DNA of 64,000 bases. Source: Curtobacterium pusillum. GTDB lineage: Bacteria; Actinomycetota; Actinomycetes; Actinomycetales; Microbacteriaceae. The position numbers were made by a program, and so were the translations under genes. Below, in pieces: positions 19,371-28,159 of this stretch. A model generated the notes under the pieces. The model ran no database searches. It saw only the letters and a program-made list of their open reading frames with translations, and was not told where the DNA came from. The first letter of the stretch is position 1. Every line of letters begins with the position of its first letter. The stretch is from the NCBI GenBank assembly GCA_002025645.1, contig CP018783.1:2418001-2482000 (forward strand), given 5' to 3'.

Positions 19371-19402
19371 AGAAGGCCCCCGGAGGAATCCGGGGGCCTT
19401 CT
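19371..19402 (+). terminator. terminator of tRNA-Leu
   Basis: Perfect 14-bp stem AGAAGGCCCCCGGA/TCCGGGGGCCTTCT with GGAA loop, 12 bp after the CCA end. Confidence 0.9.
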
Positions 19403-19418
19403 GTGTACCTGCTGGACG

Positions 19419-19832
19419 TCACTGCCTGGAGGCGCGGCCCGGCCCCGCAGCGTCGACTCGCCGGAAGAACGGGCGTGCGCTGGGCAGGAAGAGCAGGACC
19501 GCGGCCACCACCGACAGCAGGATGAGCGCCGTGGCGGGACCGCCTTCCGTGATGCTCAGGACGGCACGCAGGGCGGCGACCGCGACGAGCACGATGCGCG
19601 CGACCGCGGAACCACGGAGGAGCAGGACGACCGCCGCGGCGACCACCGCCCAGATGACCAGGGACAGCGCGATCGTGAGGACGCCGCCGACGCCGGCGAG
19701 GCCGTCCGAGGTCGCGACCAGGACGGTGGACAGCACCCCGGCCACCAGCCACACCGCCCAGAGCACGACGGCGACCGTCACCACCCGTGGGCGACTCGGT
19801 CGTGTCCGTCGGAGGTCGTCCGTCGTGGTCAT
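19419..19832 (-). CDS. small hypothetical polytopic membrane protein
   Basis: A 137-residue protein with four hydrophobic segments (about 18-38, 48-72, 76-92 and 97-116) between a short Arg-rich N-terminus and a basic C-terminal tail. No catalytic motif or known family was recognised. The last codons (GRASRQ) are written by an arm of the CTGGAGGCGCGG repeat, so the repeat has invaded or created the 3' end of the gene. It is read leftward toward the tRNA-Leu terminator and diverges from the Nudix gene. Confidence 0.65.
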   Translation of the reverse strand: MTTTDDLRRTRPSRPRVVTVAVVLWAVWLVAGVLSTVLVATSDGLAGVGGVLTIALSLVIWAVVAAAVVLLLRGSAVARIVLVAVAALRAVLSITEGGPATALILLSVVAAVLLFLPSARPFFRRVDAAGPGRASRQ

Positions 19833-19966
19833 CGTGTCCCCGTCTCCGCCGCTCCCTGTGCGACGTGCCGAGCGTACCGATCTCGCGTGCGTGCCCCGTC
19901 CCCGCCGCTCCCAGGAGCGGCGTGACGGGCGTTACCCGGGGCAGGTCCGTCGCCCCCGTCGGGCGT

Positions 19967-19972
19967 TAGCCT
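19967..19972 (+). promoter_or_regulatory. -10 element of the Nudix gene (leaderless)
   Basis: TAGCCT ends 6 nt before the GTG start at 19979. Confidence 0.5.
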
Positions 19973-19978
19973 GAGGCC

Positions 19979-20665
19979 GTGGACGATGCGCGGAGGACGG
20001 ACCCCCGGCCCGGGACGACGGTGCCCGACGATCGCGGCCGGACCGGTCTCGACGCCGTCGGCCGGAACCTCGACCGGAACCCGGACGTCGTCGTCCGGGA
20101 CGTCGAGGTGGTCTCGAACGGGTGGCACGTGCTGCGCCGGACGACCCTCGACGTCCGCCGGCGTGACGGCCGCTGGGACCGACAGCAGCGGGAGACCTAC
20201 GACCGCGGCAACGGCGCGGCGGTCCTGCCGTACGACGCCGAGCGCGGCACCGTGCTGCTCACCCGGCAGTTCCGCTGGCCGGCGTACGTCAACGGTCACC
20301 CGGACGGCATGCTCGTCGAGGCGGCTGCGGGGCTCCTCGACGAGGACGACCCCGAGACCGCCGTGCGCCGGGAGGCCGCCGAGGAACTCGGCATCCGGCT
20401 CGGGGACGTGCGGCTGGTCCACGACGCGTTCATGAGCCCCGGCTCGGTCACGGAGCGGGTGCACTGCTACGTCGGCGCCTACCGACCGGCGGACCGCGTC
20501 GACGCCGGCGGCGGGATCGAGGACGAGGGCGAGGACATCGAGGTACTGGAGCTCCCGCTCGTCGAGGCGCTCGCGATGGTGGACGACGGTCGCATCGCCG
20601 ACGGCAAGACGATCATGCTGCTGCAGTGGGTGGCACTGCACCCGGAGTCAGGACGTGAGGGCTGA
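19979..20665 (+). CDS. NudK-like GDP-mannose/nucleotide-sugar Nudix pyrophosphatase
   Basis: A 228-residue Nudix hydrolase cleaving a nucleoside diphosphate linked to another group. The Nudix box is AAAGLLDEDDPETAVRREAAEELGI at about residues 115-139 (G, then R-E-x-x-E-E); the GLLDxD variant is that of E. coli NudK, which acts on GDP-mannose, so NudK-like activity is more likely than ADP-ribose hydrolysis. The GTG at 19979 follows a TAGCCT -10 by 6 nt; about 20 extra residues precede the family core, so a later start is possible. Its 3' end overlaps the convergent tetR gene by 18 bp. Confidence 0.85.
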   Translation: MDDARRTDPRPGTTVPDDRGRTGLDAVGRNLDRNPDVVVRDVEVVSNGWHVLRRTTLDVRRRDGRWDRQQRETYDRGNGAAVLPYDAERGTVLLTRQFRWPAYVNGHPDGMLVEAAAGLLDEDDPETAVRREAAEELGIRLGDVRLVHDAFMSPGSVTERVHCYVGAYRPADRVDAGGGIEDEGEDIEVLELPLVEALAMVDDGRIADGKTIMLLQWVALHPESGREG

Positions 20666-21265
20666 GGCGTCGAGGCCGACCGCGCGGGCGATCGTCGTGC
20701 GGACGAGCCCCTCGCGGGTGGGCCGGTCGAGGTAGTCGACGAGGGCGTACCCGTTCGTGGCGTCGACCAGCGCGAACAGCAGGCGGCCGACCGCGTCCGG
20801 GTCGTCCACGCGCATGACACCGGCCCGGACCCCCTCGACGACGATCCCGGTCGCCAGTCGCTGCCAGTCGTCCATGACGCCGCGGGCCGCCGCCGCGAGC
20901 ACGGCGTTCGTCCGGCCGATGCTCCACGCGTCGGCCCAGAGCGCGGCGACGTCGTCACGGTCCGGGTCGGCGATGCAGGACAGCAGCGCGCCGAGCTGGG
21001 CGGAAGGGCCGTGCACGTCGGCCACGATCGCGGCCACCTCGGCGACCTCGGCTGCGGCGATCGCGCGGAAGGTCTCGCCGACGAGGTCCTCCATCGCCGG
21101 GCGGTAGTGCGCGACGAGTGACGGGGCGACCCCGATCGAGGCGGCGACACCGCGCAGGGTGACCGCGGCGAGTCCGTCGGCGCGGGCGACGGCGATCGCG
21201 GCGTCGGCGATCTGGGCCTCCCGCTCGGCGGGGCTCAGGCGCCGTCGGGTCGGTGTGGTCGGCAC
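20648..21265 (-). CDS. TetR-family transcriptional regulator
   Basis: A 205-residue regulator. The N-terminal helix-turn-helix is clear at about residues 12-58 (AEREAQIADAAIAVARADGLAAVTLRGVAASIGVAPSLVAHY, broken here only by naming its parts: recognition region VTLRGVAASIGVAPSLV). The remainder is the Ala-rich ligand-binding domain. GTG start at 21265 lies 6 nt after TAGGCT, consistent with a leaderless message. It points away from the PucR-type gene's end and converges on the Nudix gene; no obvious target gene is adjacent, so its regulon cannot be stated. Confidence 0.88.
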   Translation of the reverse strand: MPTTPTRRRLSPAEREAQIADAAIAVARADGLAAVTLRGVAASIGVAPSLVAHYRPAMEDLVGETFRAIAAAEVAEVAAIVADVHGPSAQLGALLSCIADPDRDDVAALWADAWSIGRTNAVLAAAARGVMDDWQRLATGIVVEGVRAGVMRVDDPDAVGRLLFALVDATNGYALVDYLDRPTREGLVRTTIARAVGLDASALTS

Positions 21266-21271
21266 GCGTCC

Positions 21272-21277
21272 AGCCTA
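21272..21277 (-). promoter_or_regulatory. -10 element of tetR-like gene (leaderless)
   Basis: TAGGCT on the minus strand, 6 nt, then GTG at 21265. It overlaps the last codons of the upstream pucR-like gene. Confidence 0.5.
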
Positions 21278-22837
21278 GGCGGACGCCGTCGACCCGGCCC
21301 CGGGGCCGCCCTCGACGACGAAGGCCGCCCAGAGGTCCGCACGGGTCGCGAACACCGAGAGGTCCCGCTCGAGGAGGCGTCCGGCGTGCTCGATCCGGGC
21401 GCGGGCGGTGTGCCGGTGGACACCGAGCTCCTGCGCTGTCCGGTCGTACTCGCAGTTCTGCTCGAGCCAGGTCCGGACGGTGCGGGTGAGCTCGGTGCCC
21501 GCGGTGCGGTCGTGGTCGAGCAGGGGAGCGAACACCGCGCGGGCGACGGCGCGGGCGTCGACGTCCACGTGGGCGAGGTGGGCGAGGACGCCGTCACGGG
21601 CGAGGTCGCCGAACTCGGTGATCCCGGGACGCCCTTCGCGGCGGCGGTCGAGTGCCTGGACGGCCTCGGTGCGGGCCCGCCCGAAGTACGGGTACGACGC
21701 ACCGTCCGAGAGCCCGGCGTGCAGGTCGTACCGGCTGACGAGCTCCTCGACGACCGCGGTGTCGTCGGCGCCCACGCAGAGGAAGAGTGCGTCGTCCACG
21801 GCGAAGAACAGCCGGCCGGGGCGGTCCTGCACCCAGAGTTCGAGCAGGTCCACCACCGTGTCGAGGTCCTGTTCGGCGACGTCGAGTGCCGCGATCCGCA
21901 CGGGCTCGGCGGGGAGCGGCCCCCAGACCTCCCGCGAGGTGGTGTCGACGACGGCCGGGTCCCCGACGGACAGCATCGTGAGCAGGCCGGTCCGGAGCAG
22001 GCCTCGGGCCCGTGCGAGCTCGCGGTTCTGCTGCAGCGCGAGACCGGCGAGGGCGATCACCGCGGTCACGACCTCCCGCCCGGCGCGGTCGAGTGCGCCG
22101 CCGTTCGCGATGGCCAGTACGCCACTGAGGTGTCCGCCGCTGCCGAGGGTCTGCAGCGTGAACCCGGTGTGGTGCTCGGTCGTCACGGGCAGGCTGGCCC
22201 GCTGCCCGGCGCGGAGGAGTCGGAGCGACTCGGTCCGGAGCAGGTCCAGGTCGGACGCCGGGACACCGTCGTCGGGGTACCCGCGGTCCAGGCGACCAGA
22301 CACGTCGAACAGCCCGACCCAGCCGTCCAACTGCCGGGAGAGTTCCGCGATCGTGGCGCCGAGACCGTCCGGACGCATCGCGGCGAGGGAGATGGCCCGC
22401 TGCGCGGCGAGGGCCCACGCGTTCCGGGCGTTGGCCTCGCGCGCGACGGCGTCGGCGTTCGCCTGGGCGACGGCGATGAACGAGGTCTCGTACGGTACCT
22501 CGAACAAGGGCAACCCGGAGGTCTCGCACGCGTTGACGAGCTGTGCGGGGGTGCCGGCACGGACGACTTCGGTGCCGAACCCGAGCGCGACGACCCCGCG
22601 GGCCCGCAGCCGAGCGACGTACGCGACGGCGAACGACTCGGTCACGTCGGGCTCCGCACCGAACTGCTTCCCGGTGGTCAGGAGTCCCTGTCCGTCGGCG
22701 AGGAAGGGCGTCGGGTCGTCGAGGTCGGAACTGTGCAGCCACGACAGGGGAGCGTCGAGCGCCTCGGCCTCGGGGCTGGTCAGGAGCCGGAGCTGGAGGT
22801 CGGCGCGGTGGAGCAGGGATCGCAGCGTCGCGGGCAT
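21275..22837 (-). CDS. PucR/CdaR-type regulator of the adjacent GABA/putrescine operon
   Basis: A 520-residue regulator with the PucR N-terminal domain (about 1-125: LHSSDLDDPTPFLADGQGLLTTGKQF), a long middle region, and a C-terminal PucR helix-turn-helix (about 445-500: NCEYDRTAQELGVHRHTARARI). PucR-like proteins sense small nitrogenous metabolites and regulate neighbouring catabolic genes. It diverges from gabT across 92 bp, so control of gabT-gabD-puo is a strong contextual inference; the ligand may be GABA or a polyamine. TAAGGT lies 6 nt before the ATG at 22837. Confidence 0.88.
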   Translation of the reverse strand: MPATLRSLLHRADLQLRLLTSPEAEALDAPLSWLHSSDLDDPTPFLADGQGLLTTGKQFGAEPDVTESFAVAYVARLRARGVVALGFGTEVVRAGTPAQLVNACETSGLPLFEVPYETSFIAVAQANADAVAREANARNAWALAAQRAISLAAMRPDGLGATIAELSRQLDGWVGLFDVSGRLDRGYPDDGVPASDLDLLRTESLRLLRAGQRASLPVTTEHHTGFTLQTLGSGGHLSGVLAIANGGALDRAGREVVTAVIALAGLALQQNRELARARGLLRTGLLTMLSVGDPAVVDTTSREVWGPLPAEPVRIAALDVAEQDLDTVVDLLELWVQDRPGRLFFAVDDALFLCVGADDTAVVEELVSRYDLHAGLSDGASYPYFGRARTEAVQALDRRREGRPGITEFGDLARDGVLAHLAHVDVDARAVARAVFAPLLDHDRTAGTELTRTVRTWLEQNCEYDRTAQELGVHRHTARARIEHAGRLLERDLSVFATRADLWAAFVVEGGPGAGSTASA

Positions 22838-22929
22838 GGGAGCACCTTATCCATCGAGTCGACCGGGACCACCCCCGGTGTACACGGTGGACAGGGGGTC
22901 CCGACGCTCGACGCTCCTACCATCGCCGC
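22838..22929. promoter_or_regulatory. divergent pucR-like / gabT promoter region
   Basis: Leftward -10 TAAGGT (22844-22849) and rightward -10 TACCAT (22918-22923) each stand 6 nt from their start codons. Between them CGGGACC (22864-22870) and GGTCCCG (22897-22903) form an inverted repeat flanking a TGTACA palindrome (22879-22884), a candidate operator. Confidence 0.6.
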
Positions 22930-24291
22930 ATGACCTCCACCGCTGCACCCTCGATCAGCGCCGCCCCCGGTGGCCCCTCGCTGCCCCAGGAACGCCGGCT
23001 CGTCACCGAGGTGCCCGGCCCGCGCTCGCAGGAGCTGTTCGCGCGGAAGTCCGCGGCCGTCGCCGCCGGGGTCGGCGTCGCCGTGCCGATCGCCGTCGTC
23101 GCCGCGGGCGGTGGCGTGGTCGTCGACGCGGACGGGAACTCGCTCATCGACCTCGGTTCCGGCATCGCCGTGACCAGCGTCGGCAACGCGCACCCCGGCG
23201 TCGTCGCCGCCGTGCAGGAGCAGGTCGCCGCGTTCACCCACACGTGCTTCACGATCACCGCCTACGACGGGTACGTCGCCGTCGCGGAGGCCCTCAACCG
23301 ACTGACCCCCGGCGACCACGAGAAGCGGACCGCCCTGTTCAACTCCGGGGCCGAGGCCGTCGAGAACGCCGTGAAGATCGCCCGGAAGCACACCGGTCGG
23401 CAGGCCGTCGTGGTGTTCGACCACGCGTACCACGGCCGGACGAACCTCACGATGGCGCTCACCGCGAAGAACCAGCCGTACAAGAACGGCTTCGGTCCCT
23501 TCGCCCCCGAGGTCTACCGCGTCCCGATGTCGTACCCGTTCCGCGACGGGCTCACCGGCGCCGAGGCAGCGAAGCGCGCGATCAGCCAGATCGAGAAGCA
23601 GGTCGGCGCGGAGAACACCGCTGCGGTGCTCATCGAGCCGATCCAGGGTGAGGGCGGGTTCGTCGTCCCGGCGCCAGGGTTCCTCACGGCCCTGTCGGAG
23701 TGGACCACGGCGAACGACGTCGTGTTCATCGCCGACGAGGTGCAGACCGGCTTCGCCCGCACCGGGGCGATGTTCGCCAGCGAGCACGAGGGGATCGTCC
23801 CCGACGTCGTGACCACCGCGAAGGGGATGGCCGGGGGTCTGCCGCTCTCCGCCGTCACCGGCCGCGCCGAGATCATGGACTCCGCCCACGTCGGCGGCCT
23901 CGGCGGGACGTACGGCGGCAACCCGGTGGCCTGCGCCGCCGCGCTCGCCGCCATCGACGCGTTCGAGCACGACGGACTCGTCGAGCGAGCGGAGGCGATC
24001 GGCACGCTCCTGCTCGACCGGCTCCGCACCGCCCAGGCATCGGATCCCCGGATCGGCGACGTCCGCGGACGCGGGGCGATGGTCGCGATCGAACTCGTCG
24101 ACCCCGCCACCGGCGACCCGGACCCCGGACTCACGGGCGCGGTCGTGCGGTACGCGTACGAGCACGGGGTCATCGCGCTGACCGCCGGCACCTACGGCAA
24201 CGTCGTGCGCTTCCTCCCCCCACTCGCGATCGACGACGCGCTGCTCGGTGAGGGCCTCGACGTCGTCCTGGAAGGACTGGCAACGGCATGA
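22930..24291 (+). CDS. gabT: 4-aminobutyrate aminotransferase
   Basis: PLP-dependent class III aminotransferase of 453 residues converting GABA and 2-oxoglutarate to succinate semialdehyde and glutamate. Visible motifs: LFNSGAEAVENAVKIAR (phosphate-binding), HAYHGRT, IEPIQGEGGF, IADEVQTGFARTG and the PLP lysine Lys298 in TTAKGMAGGLPLSA. The ATG at 22930 follows TACCAT by 6 nt; a longer open frame reaching into the divergent regulator is not used. The stop overlaps gabD by 4 bp. Together with gabD this is the GABA shunt exit to succinate. Confidence 0.95.
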   Translation: MTSTAAPSISAAPGGPSLPQERRLVTEVPGPRSQELFARKSAAVAAGVGVAVPIAVVAAGGGVVVDADGNSLIDLGSGIAVTSVGNAHPGVVAAVQEQVAAFTHTCFTITAYDGYVAVAEALNRLTPGDHEKRTALFNSGAEAVENAVKIARKHTGRQAVVVFDHAYHGRTNLTMALTAKNQPYKNGFGPFAPEVYRVPMSYPFRDGLTGAEAAKRAISQIEKQVGAENTAAVLIEPIQGEGGFVVPAPGFLTALSEWTTANDVVFIADEVQTGFARTGAMFASEHEGIVPDVVTTAKGMAGGLPLSAVTGRAEIMDSAHVGGLGGTYGGNPVACAAALAAIDAFEHDGLVERAEAIGTLLLDRLRTAQASDPRIGDVRGRGAMVAIELVDPATGDPDPGLTGAVVRYAYEHGVIALTAGTYGNVVRFLPPLAIDDALLGEGLDVVLEGLATA

Positions 24292-25844
24292 CGACCACGG
24301 CACCCACGACCAAGGCGACCTCCACCGCGTGGCCCGCCGTCCCCGACGCGACCGGACCAGCCGCCGAACAGGCCGTGCTCGACCGGGTCCCCACGGGCCT
24401 CCTGGTCGACGGCACCTGGCAGCAGGCGGCCGACGGCGCGACGTTCCCCGTCGTCGACCCTTCCACCGGGGAGACGCTCCTGCGGATCGCCGACGCCACC
24501 GCGGACGACGGCCGGCGGGCGCTCGACGCCGCGCACGCGGCGAAGGACGGGTGGTCGACCACCCCGCCGCGCCAGCGTGCCGAGGTCCTCCGCCGGGCGT
24601 TCGACCTGCTGCAGGAACGTCGCGAGGAGTTCGCGCTGCTGATGACGCTCGAGATGGGCAAGCCGCTCGCCGAAGCTCGCGGCGAGGTGGCGTACGGCGG
24701 CGAGTTCCTCCGCTGGTTCTCCGAGGAAGCGGTCCGCATCGGCGGGTCCTACGGCACCAACCCCGAGGGCACCGGCCGAGCGATCGTCACGCACAAGCCC
24801 GTCGGTCCGGCGTTCCTCATCACGCCGTGGAACTTCCCCCTCGCGATGGCCACGCGCAAGATCGCGCCGGCGCTCGCCGCCGGGTGCACCGTCGTCGTGA
24901 AGCCGGCCGAGCTCACGCCGCTCACCACCCTGCTCTTCGCCGACCTGCTGCTCGAGGCCGGAGTGCCGGCGGGTGTCGTCAACGTCGTGCCGACCACGCA
25001 CGCGGCCGCGCTGTCCGAGCCGCTGATCGCTGACCCGCGCCTGCGGAAGCTGTCCTTCACCGGGTCCACGCCGGTCGGCCGGACGCTCCTGACGCAGGCC
25101 GCACAGACGGTGCTGCGGACGAGCATGGAACTCGGCGGCAACGCGCCCTTCCTGGTGTTCGAGGACGCCGACCTCGACCTCGCGGTGGACGCAGCCCTCG
25201 CCGCGAAGTTCCGCAACACCGGGCAGGCGTGCACCGCAGCCAACCGGTTCCTGGTGCACGAGGACGTCGCCGAGGAGTTCGCCCGCCGGGTCACCGAGCG
25301 CGTCGAGGTGATGTCCGTCGGTCGCGGCACCGAGGACGGTGTCGCCATCGGCCCGCTCATCGACCAGCGTGCGGTGGACAAGGCGCACCGCCTGGTCACC
25401 GACGCCGTCGAGCGCGGTGCCGTGCTGCGCACCGGCGGACACCCCGTCGACGGCCCGGGCACCTTCTACGCCCCGACCGTCCTGACCGACGTGCAGCCCG
25501 GCAGCGAGCTGCTCCGCGACGAGATCTTCGGGCCCGTCCTGGCGATCCGGACGTTCCGCACCGAGGACGAGGCCGTGACGGCCGCGAACGACACGGAGTA
25601 CGGTCTCGTCGGCTACGCCTGCACGTCCGACGCGGCTCGTGGGCAGCGGCTCATGGAGCGACTCGAGACGGGCATGCTGGGACTCAACACCGGCGTCGTG
25701 TCGAACGCCTCCGCCCCGTTCGGCGGGGTGAAGCAGTCGGGCCTCGGCCGGGAGGGCGGCGGTGAGGGCATCGCCGAGTACCTCGAGACCATGTACACAC
25801 TGACGCTCGACCCGTTCGGGCGCACGAAGGGAACGCAGCGATGA
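24288..25844 (+). CDS. gabD: NAD(P)-dependent succinate-semialdehyde dehydrogenase
   Basis: Aldehyde dehydrogenase of 518 residues oxidising succinate semialdehyde to succinate. Motifs: ITPWNFPLAM, KPAELTPLT, FTGSTPVGR, catalytic Glu281 in ELGGNAPF and Cys315 in GQACTAANR, which together with VSNASAPFGGVKQSGLGREGG are typical of GabD. An N-terminal extension of about 30 residues precedes the normal start region (LLVDGTWQQA). Overlaps gabT and puo by ATGA junctions, so the three are one coupled operon. It could also take 4-aminobutanal made by the following oxidase. Confidence 0.94.
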   Translation: MTTTAPTTKATSTAWPAVPDATGPAAEQAVLDRVPTGLLVDGTWQQAADGATFPVVDPSTGETLLRIADATADDGRRALDAAHAAKDGWSTTPPRQRAEVLRRAFDLLQERREEFALLMTLEMGKPLAEARGEVAYGGEFLRWFSEEAVRIGGSYGTNPEGTGRAIVTHKPVGPAFLITPWNFPLAMATRKIAPALAAGCTVVVKPAELTPLTTLLFADLLLEAGVPAGVVNVVPTTHAAALSEPLIADPRLRKLSFTGSTPVGRTLLTQAAQTVLRTSMELGGNAPFLVFEDADLDLAVDAALAAKFRNTGQACTAANRFLVHEDVAEEFARRVTERVEVMSVGRGTEDGVAIGPLIDQRAVDKAHRLVTDAVERGAVLRTGGHPVDGPGTFYAPTVLTDVQPGSELLRDEIFGPVLAIRTFRTEDEAVTAANDTEYGLVGYACTSDAARGQRLMERLETGMLGLNTGVVSNASAPFGGVKQSGLGREGGGEGIAEYLETMYTLTLDPFGRTKGTQR

Positions 25845-27211
25845 CCATCGAGAAGGACGTCGTCATCATCGGCGCCGGCGTGACCGGACTCACCGCGGCG
25901 AACCGCCTCGTCGCCGAGGGCAAGACCGTCGCCGTGCTCGAGGCCCGCGACCGCGTCGGTGGCCGCACGTGGACGAACGACATCGAGGGCGTCACGCTCG
26001 AGATCGGCGGCCAGTGGGTCTCCCCGGACCAGACCGCGCTGCTCGAGACCCTCGACGACCTCGGCCTCGAGACGTACGACCGCTACCGCGAGGGCTCCAG
26101 CGTCTACGTCGACGAGCACGGCACCCGCACCGAGTACACCGGCGACATCTTCCCGCTGCCCGAGGCCACCGCCGCCGAGATCGAGCGGCTCGTCGCCGTC
26201 GTCGACGAGTACGTGGCGACGGTCGACCCGGCCCGACCGTGGGAGGCGCCCGGTGCTGCGGCACTCGACGAGACCTCCTTCCGCGCGTGGCTCCACTCGC
26301 TCAGCGACGACCGGGTCGCGACCGACAACGTCGAACTCTTCATCGCCGGCGCGATGCTCACGAAGCCCGCGCACGCGTTCTCGGCCCTGCAGGCGCTGCT
26401 CATGGCCGCGTCCGCCGGCAGCTTCACGAACCTCGTCGACGCGGACTTCATCCTCGACAAGCGCGTCGTCGGCGGCATGCAGCAGGTCTCCGAGCGCCTG
26501 GCGGAGCGTCTCGGCGACGACGTGCACCTGGACGCGCCGGTGCGCACCCTGCGCTGGGACGACGACGGTGTGGTCGCCATCGCGGACGGCGGCATCGAGG
26601 TCCGGGCACGGCAGGCGCTCGTCGCCGTGCCGCCGCCCCTGTTCTCGCGCATCTCCTACGAACCGCCGCTGCCGCGCCGCCAGCACCAGCTGCACCAGCA
26701 CCTGTCGATGGGCTTCGTCATCAAGGTGCACGCGGTCTACGACCGGCCGTTCTGGCGCGGAGCAGGCCTGTCCGGCACGGCGTTCAGCCCGTACGAGCTC
26801 GTGCACGAGGCGTACGACAACACGTCCCACGGCTCGGAGCAGGGCACCCTCGTCGGGTTCGTCTCGGACGTGCACGCCGACGACGTCTTCGCGCTGAGCG
26901 CCGAGGAGCGCAAGGCACGCGTCCTCGCATCGCTCGCGCGCTACTACGGCGACGAGGCACTCCGGCCGGTCGTGTACTACGAGAGCGATTGGGGCACCGA
27001 GGAGTGGACCCGCGGCGCGTACGCCGCGAGCTTCGACCTGGGCGGTCTCGTCCGGTACGGGGCCGACCAGCGCGCGGCCGTCGGGCCCATCCGGTTCGCG
27101 TCGAGCGACCTCGCCGGGCACGGGTACCAGCACGTGGACGGGGCGGTCCGGATGGGCCGCGAAGCGGCCGCGGAGATCCTCGCCTCGTTGCCGCAGCCGG
27201 CGGTGCGGTAG
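25841..27211 (+). CDS. puo: FAD-dependent putrescine oxidase / monoamine oxidase
   Basis: Flavin amine oxidase of 456 residues. The FAD-binding N-terminus is VVIIGAGVTGLTAANRLVAEGKTV then LEARDRVGGRTWT; the substrate region contains GGQWVSPDQT, and the C-terminus has the second FAD contact GYQHVDGAVRMGREAAAEIL. Sequence style matches actinobacterial putrescine oxidase, which converts putrescine to 4-aminobutanal, ammonia and peroxide. Operon position after gabT-gabD supports putrescine to succinate. Tyramine or other amines remain possible. A large hairpin repeat follows and may end the transcript. Confidence 0.88.
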   Translation: MTIEKDVVIIGAGVTGLTAANRLVAEGKTVAVLEARDRVGGRTWTNDIEGVTLEIGGQWVSPDQTALLETLDDLGLETYDRYREGSSVYVDEHGTRTEYTGDIFPLPEATAAEIERLVAVVDEYVATVDPARPWEAPGAAALDETSFRAWLHSLSDDRVATDNVELFIAGAMLTKPAHAFSALQALLMAASAGSFTNLVDADFILDKRVVGGMQQVSERLAERLGDDVHLDAPVRTLRWDDDGVVAIADGGIEVRARQALVAVPPPLFSRISYEPPLPRRQHQLHQHLSMGFVIKVHAVYDRPFWRGAGLSGTAFSPYELVHEAYDNTSHGSEQGTLVGFVSDVHADDVFALSAEERKARVLASLARYYGDEALRPVVYYESDWGTEEWTRGAYAASFDLGGLVRYGADQRAAVGPIRFASSDLAGHGYQHVDGAVRMGREAAAEILASLPQPAVR

Positions 27212-27222
27212 ACCCGCACCGA

Positions 27223-27270
27223 GACGGACTGGAGGCGCGGTGCCAGCTGGCGCCGCGCCTCCAGCCCGTC
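27223..27270. repeat. REP-like hairpin repeat, full copy
   Basis: Arm GACGGACTGGAGGCGCGG (27223-27240) pairs with CCGCGCCTCCAGCCCGTC (27253-27270), 18 bp with one mismatch, enclosing the palindrome GCCAGCTGGC. It lies 11 bp after the puo stop and could serve as its terminator. Confidence 0.8.
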
Positions 27271-27307
27271 TTCCGGTCGCCTGGACGAGCGTGACGCGGG
27301 TCGCGGG

Positions 27308-27313
27308 TAGCGT
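27308..27313 (+). promoter_or_regulatory. -10 element of a small gene (leaderless)
   Basis: TAGCGT ends 7 nt before the ATG at 27321. Confidence 0.4.
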
Positions 27314-27320
27314 CCCGGCC

Positions 27321-27479
27321 ATGAGCGACACGACCCCCACGGGGAGCAGCGAGCCGACCGACGCCGAGCGGCAGTACACCGAGGACCTGCCGGACGGGTC
27401 GCCGTCGGGCGACGCCACGAAGGACCCGGGCAAGGACAGCGACCACGACTCTGGCGGGGAGCCGGCCGACCCGCAGTAG
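27321..27479 (+). CDS. small acidic, probably disordered hypothetical protein
   Basis: A 52-residue protein rich in Asp, Glu, Ser, Pro, Gly and Thr with no hydrophobic core, no cysteine and no aromatic residue but one Tyr, so likely unstructured. No family recognised. The ATG at 27321 is supported by a TAGCGT hexamer 7 nt upstream rather than by a ribosome-binding site. A longer frame from 27240 would read out of the hairpin repeat and is not favoured. Convergent with vapC, 17 bp apart. Confidence 0.5.
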   Translation: MSDTTPTGSSEPTDAERQYTEDLPDGSPSGDATKDPGKDSDHDSGGEPADPQ

Positions 27480-27496
27480 CGTCCGTCGAGGGCGGG

Positions 27497-27901
27497 CTAC
27501 TGCTCCGGCAGGTACTCGTGCCGGAAGTCCGGTACGACGGCTGCGATGTGGTCGTAGTCGCGATCCGCGGTGAGCACGATCGCCTCGTTCGCGATCGCGT
27601 ACGCCGCGATGAGTGAGTCCATCGCACCGGCACCACGTACGTAGCCGCCGTTCCACAGTGCACTCTGCAGTGCGAGGACGTCGGTTTCGCTCGGGTGCTC
27701 CTCTGCGGGGAAGAACACCGCCATGTCGAGGACGTACTCGGCGTGCTCGGCTGCATCCCGAGCGGAGAAGCAGTACTCGAGCACCTGCGGAGGACAGGTG
27801 AGGATGAGGTCCTGGGTCGACACAGCACGGAGACGCTCCGCGATCCCCGGATGGCGCCCGGCCCTCCACCACACGGAGTTGTCGACGATGTACGCGCTCA
27901 C
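27497..27901 (-). CDS. vapC: PIN-domain ribonuclease toxin of VapC type
   Basis: A 134-residue PIN-domain protein expected to cut RNA (tRNA or rRNA) when freed from its antitoxin. The metal-binding acidic residues are in place: Asp7 in IVDNSV, Glu42, Asp95 in AMDSLIAAYA and Asp113/Asp115 in TADRDYDHIA. It overlaps the upstream antitoxin by 4 bp (ATGA), the standard antitoxin-first arrangement. Codon use is looser than in the flanking polyamine genes, compatible with horizontal arrival. The exact RNA target is unknown. Confidence 0.9.
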   Translation of the reverse strand: MSAYIVDNSVWWRAGRHPGIAERLRAVSTQDLILTCPPQVLEYCFSARDAAEHAEYVLDMAVFFPAEEHPSETDVLALQSALWNGGYVRGAGAMDSLIAAYAIANEAIVLTADRDYDHIAAVVPDFRHEYLPEQ

Positions 27902-28128
27902 GCGTCGTCGGCAGGGATGTCCGGCGCTGCGTAGTGCGTGACGGAGGCTGCCGTCTGCTCGTCCGTGAACTCACGGCTCAGGATGCGCTCAACGGCAGCA
28001 GGCTGCTGGCGGACGGCGATGAGGGTCTGCAGCGCGCGGTTCACGACATCGCGGTTCGTGCGCGCGCCGGTGAGCTCCTTGGCGGTGTCGAGCACCGACT
28101 GGTCGAGGTCGATCGTCGTGACGGTCAT
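27898..28128 (-). CDS. vapB: VapB-type antitoxin
   Basis: A 76-residue antitoxin of the VapB/VapB47 ribbon-helix-helix kind: TTIDLDQSVLDTAKELTGARTNRDVVNRALQTLI, described by its parts as a beta strand (TVTTIDLD), helix and the NRDVVNRAL helix, then a flexible C-terminus that should wrap the toxin. AGGAGG sits 5 nt before the ATG at 28128. A doubled TATAGT motif lies upstream. The pair is inserted between two polyamine operons. Confidence 0.88.
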   Translation of the reverse strand: MTVTTIDLDQSVLDTAKELTGARTNRDVVNRALQTLIAVRQQPAAVERILSREFTDEQTAASVTHYAAPDIPADDA

Positions 28129-28159
28129 CTGGCCCTCCTGACTCCTGGCGAGGATCGGT

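Noticed and set aside
26784-27974. A 396-codon leftward open frame across puo and vapC
   Set aside because: It overlaps secure genes in other frames and is Arg/Ser/Pro-rich without any motif.
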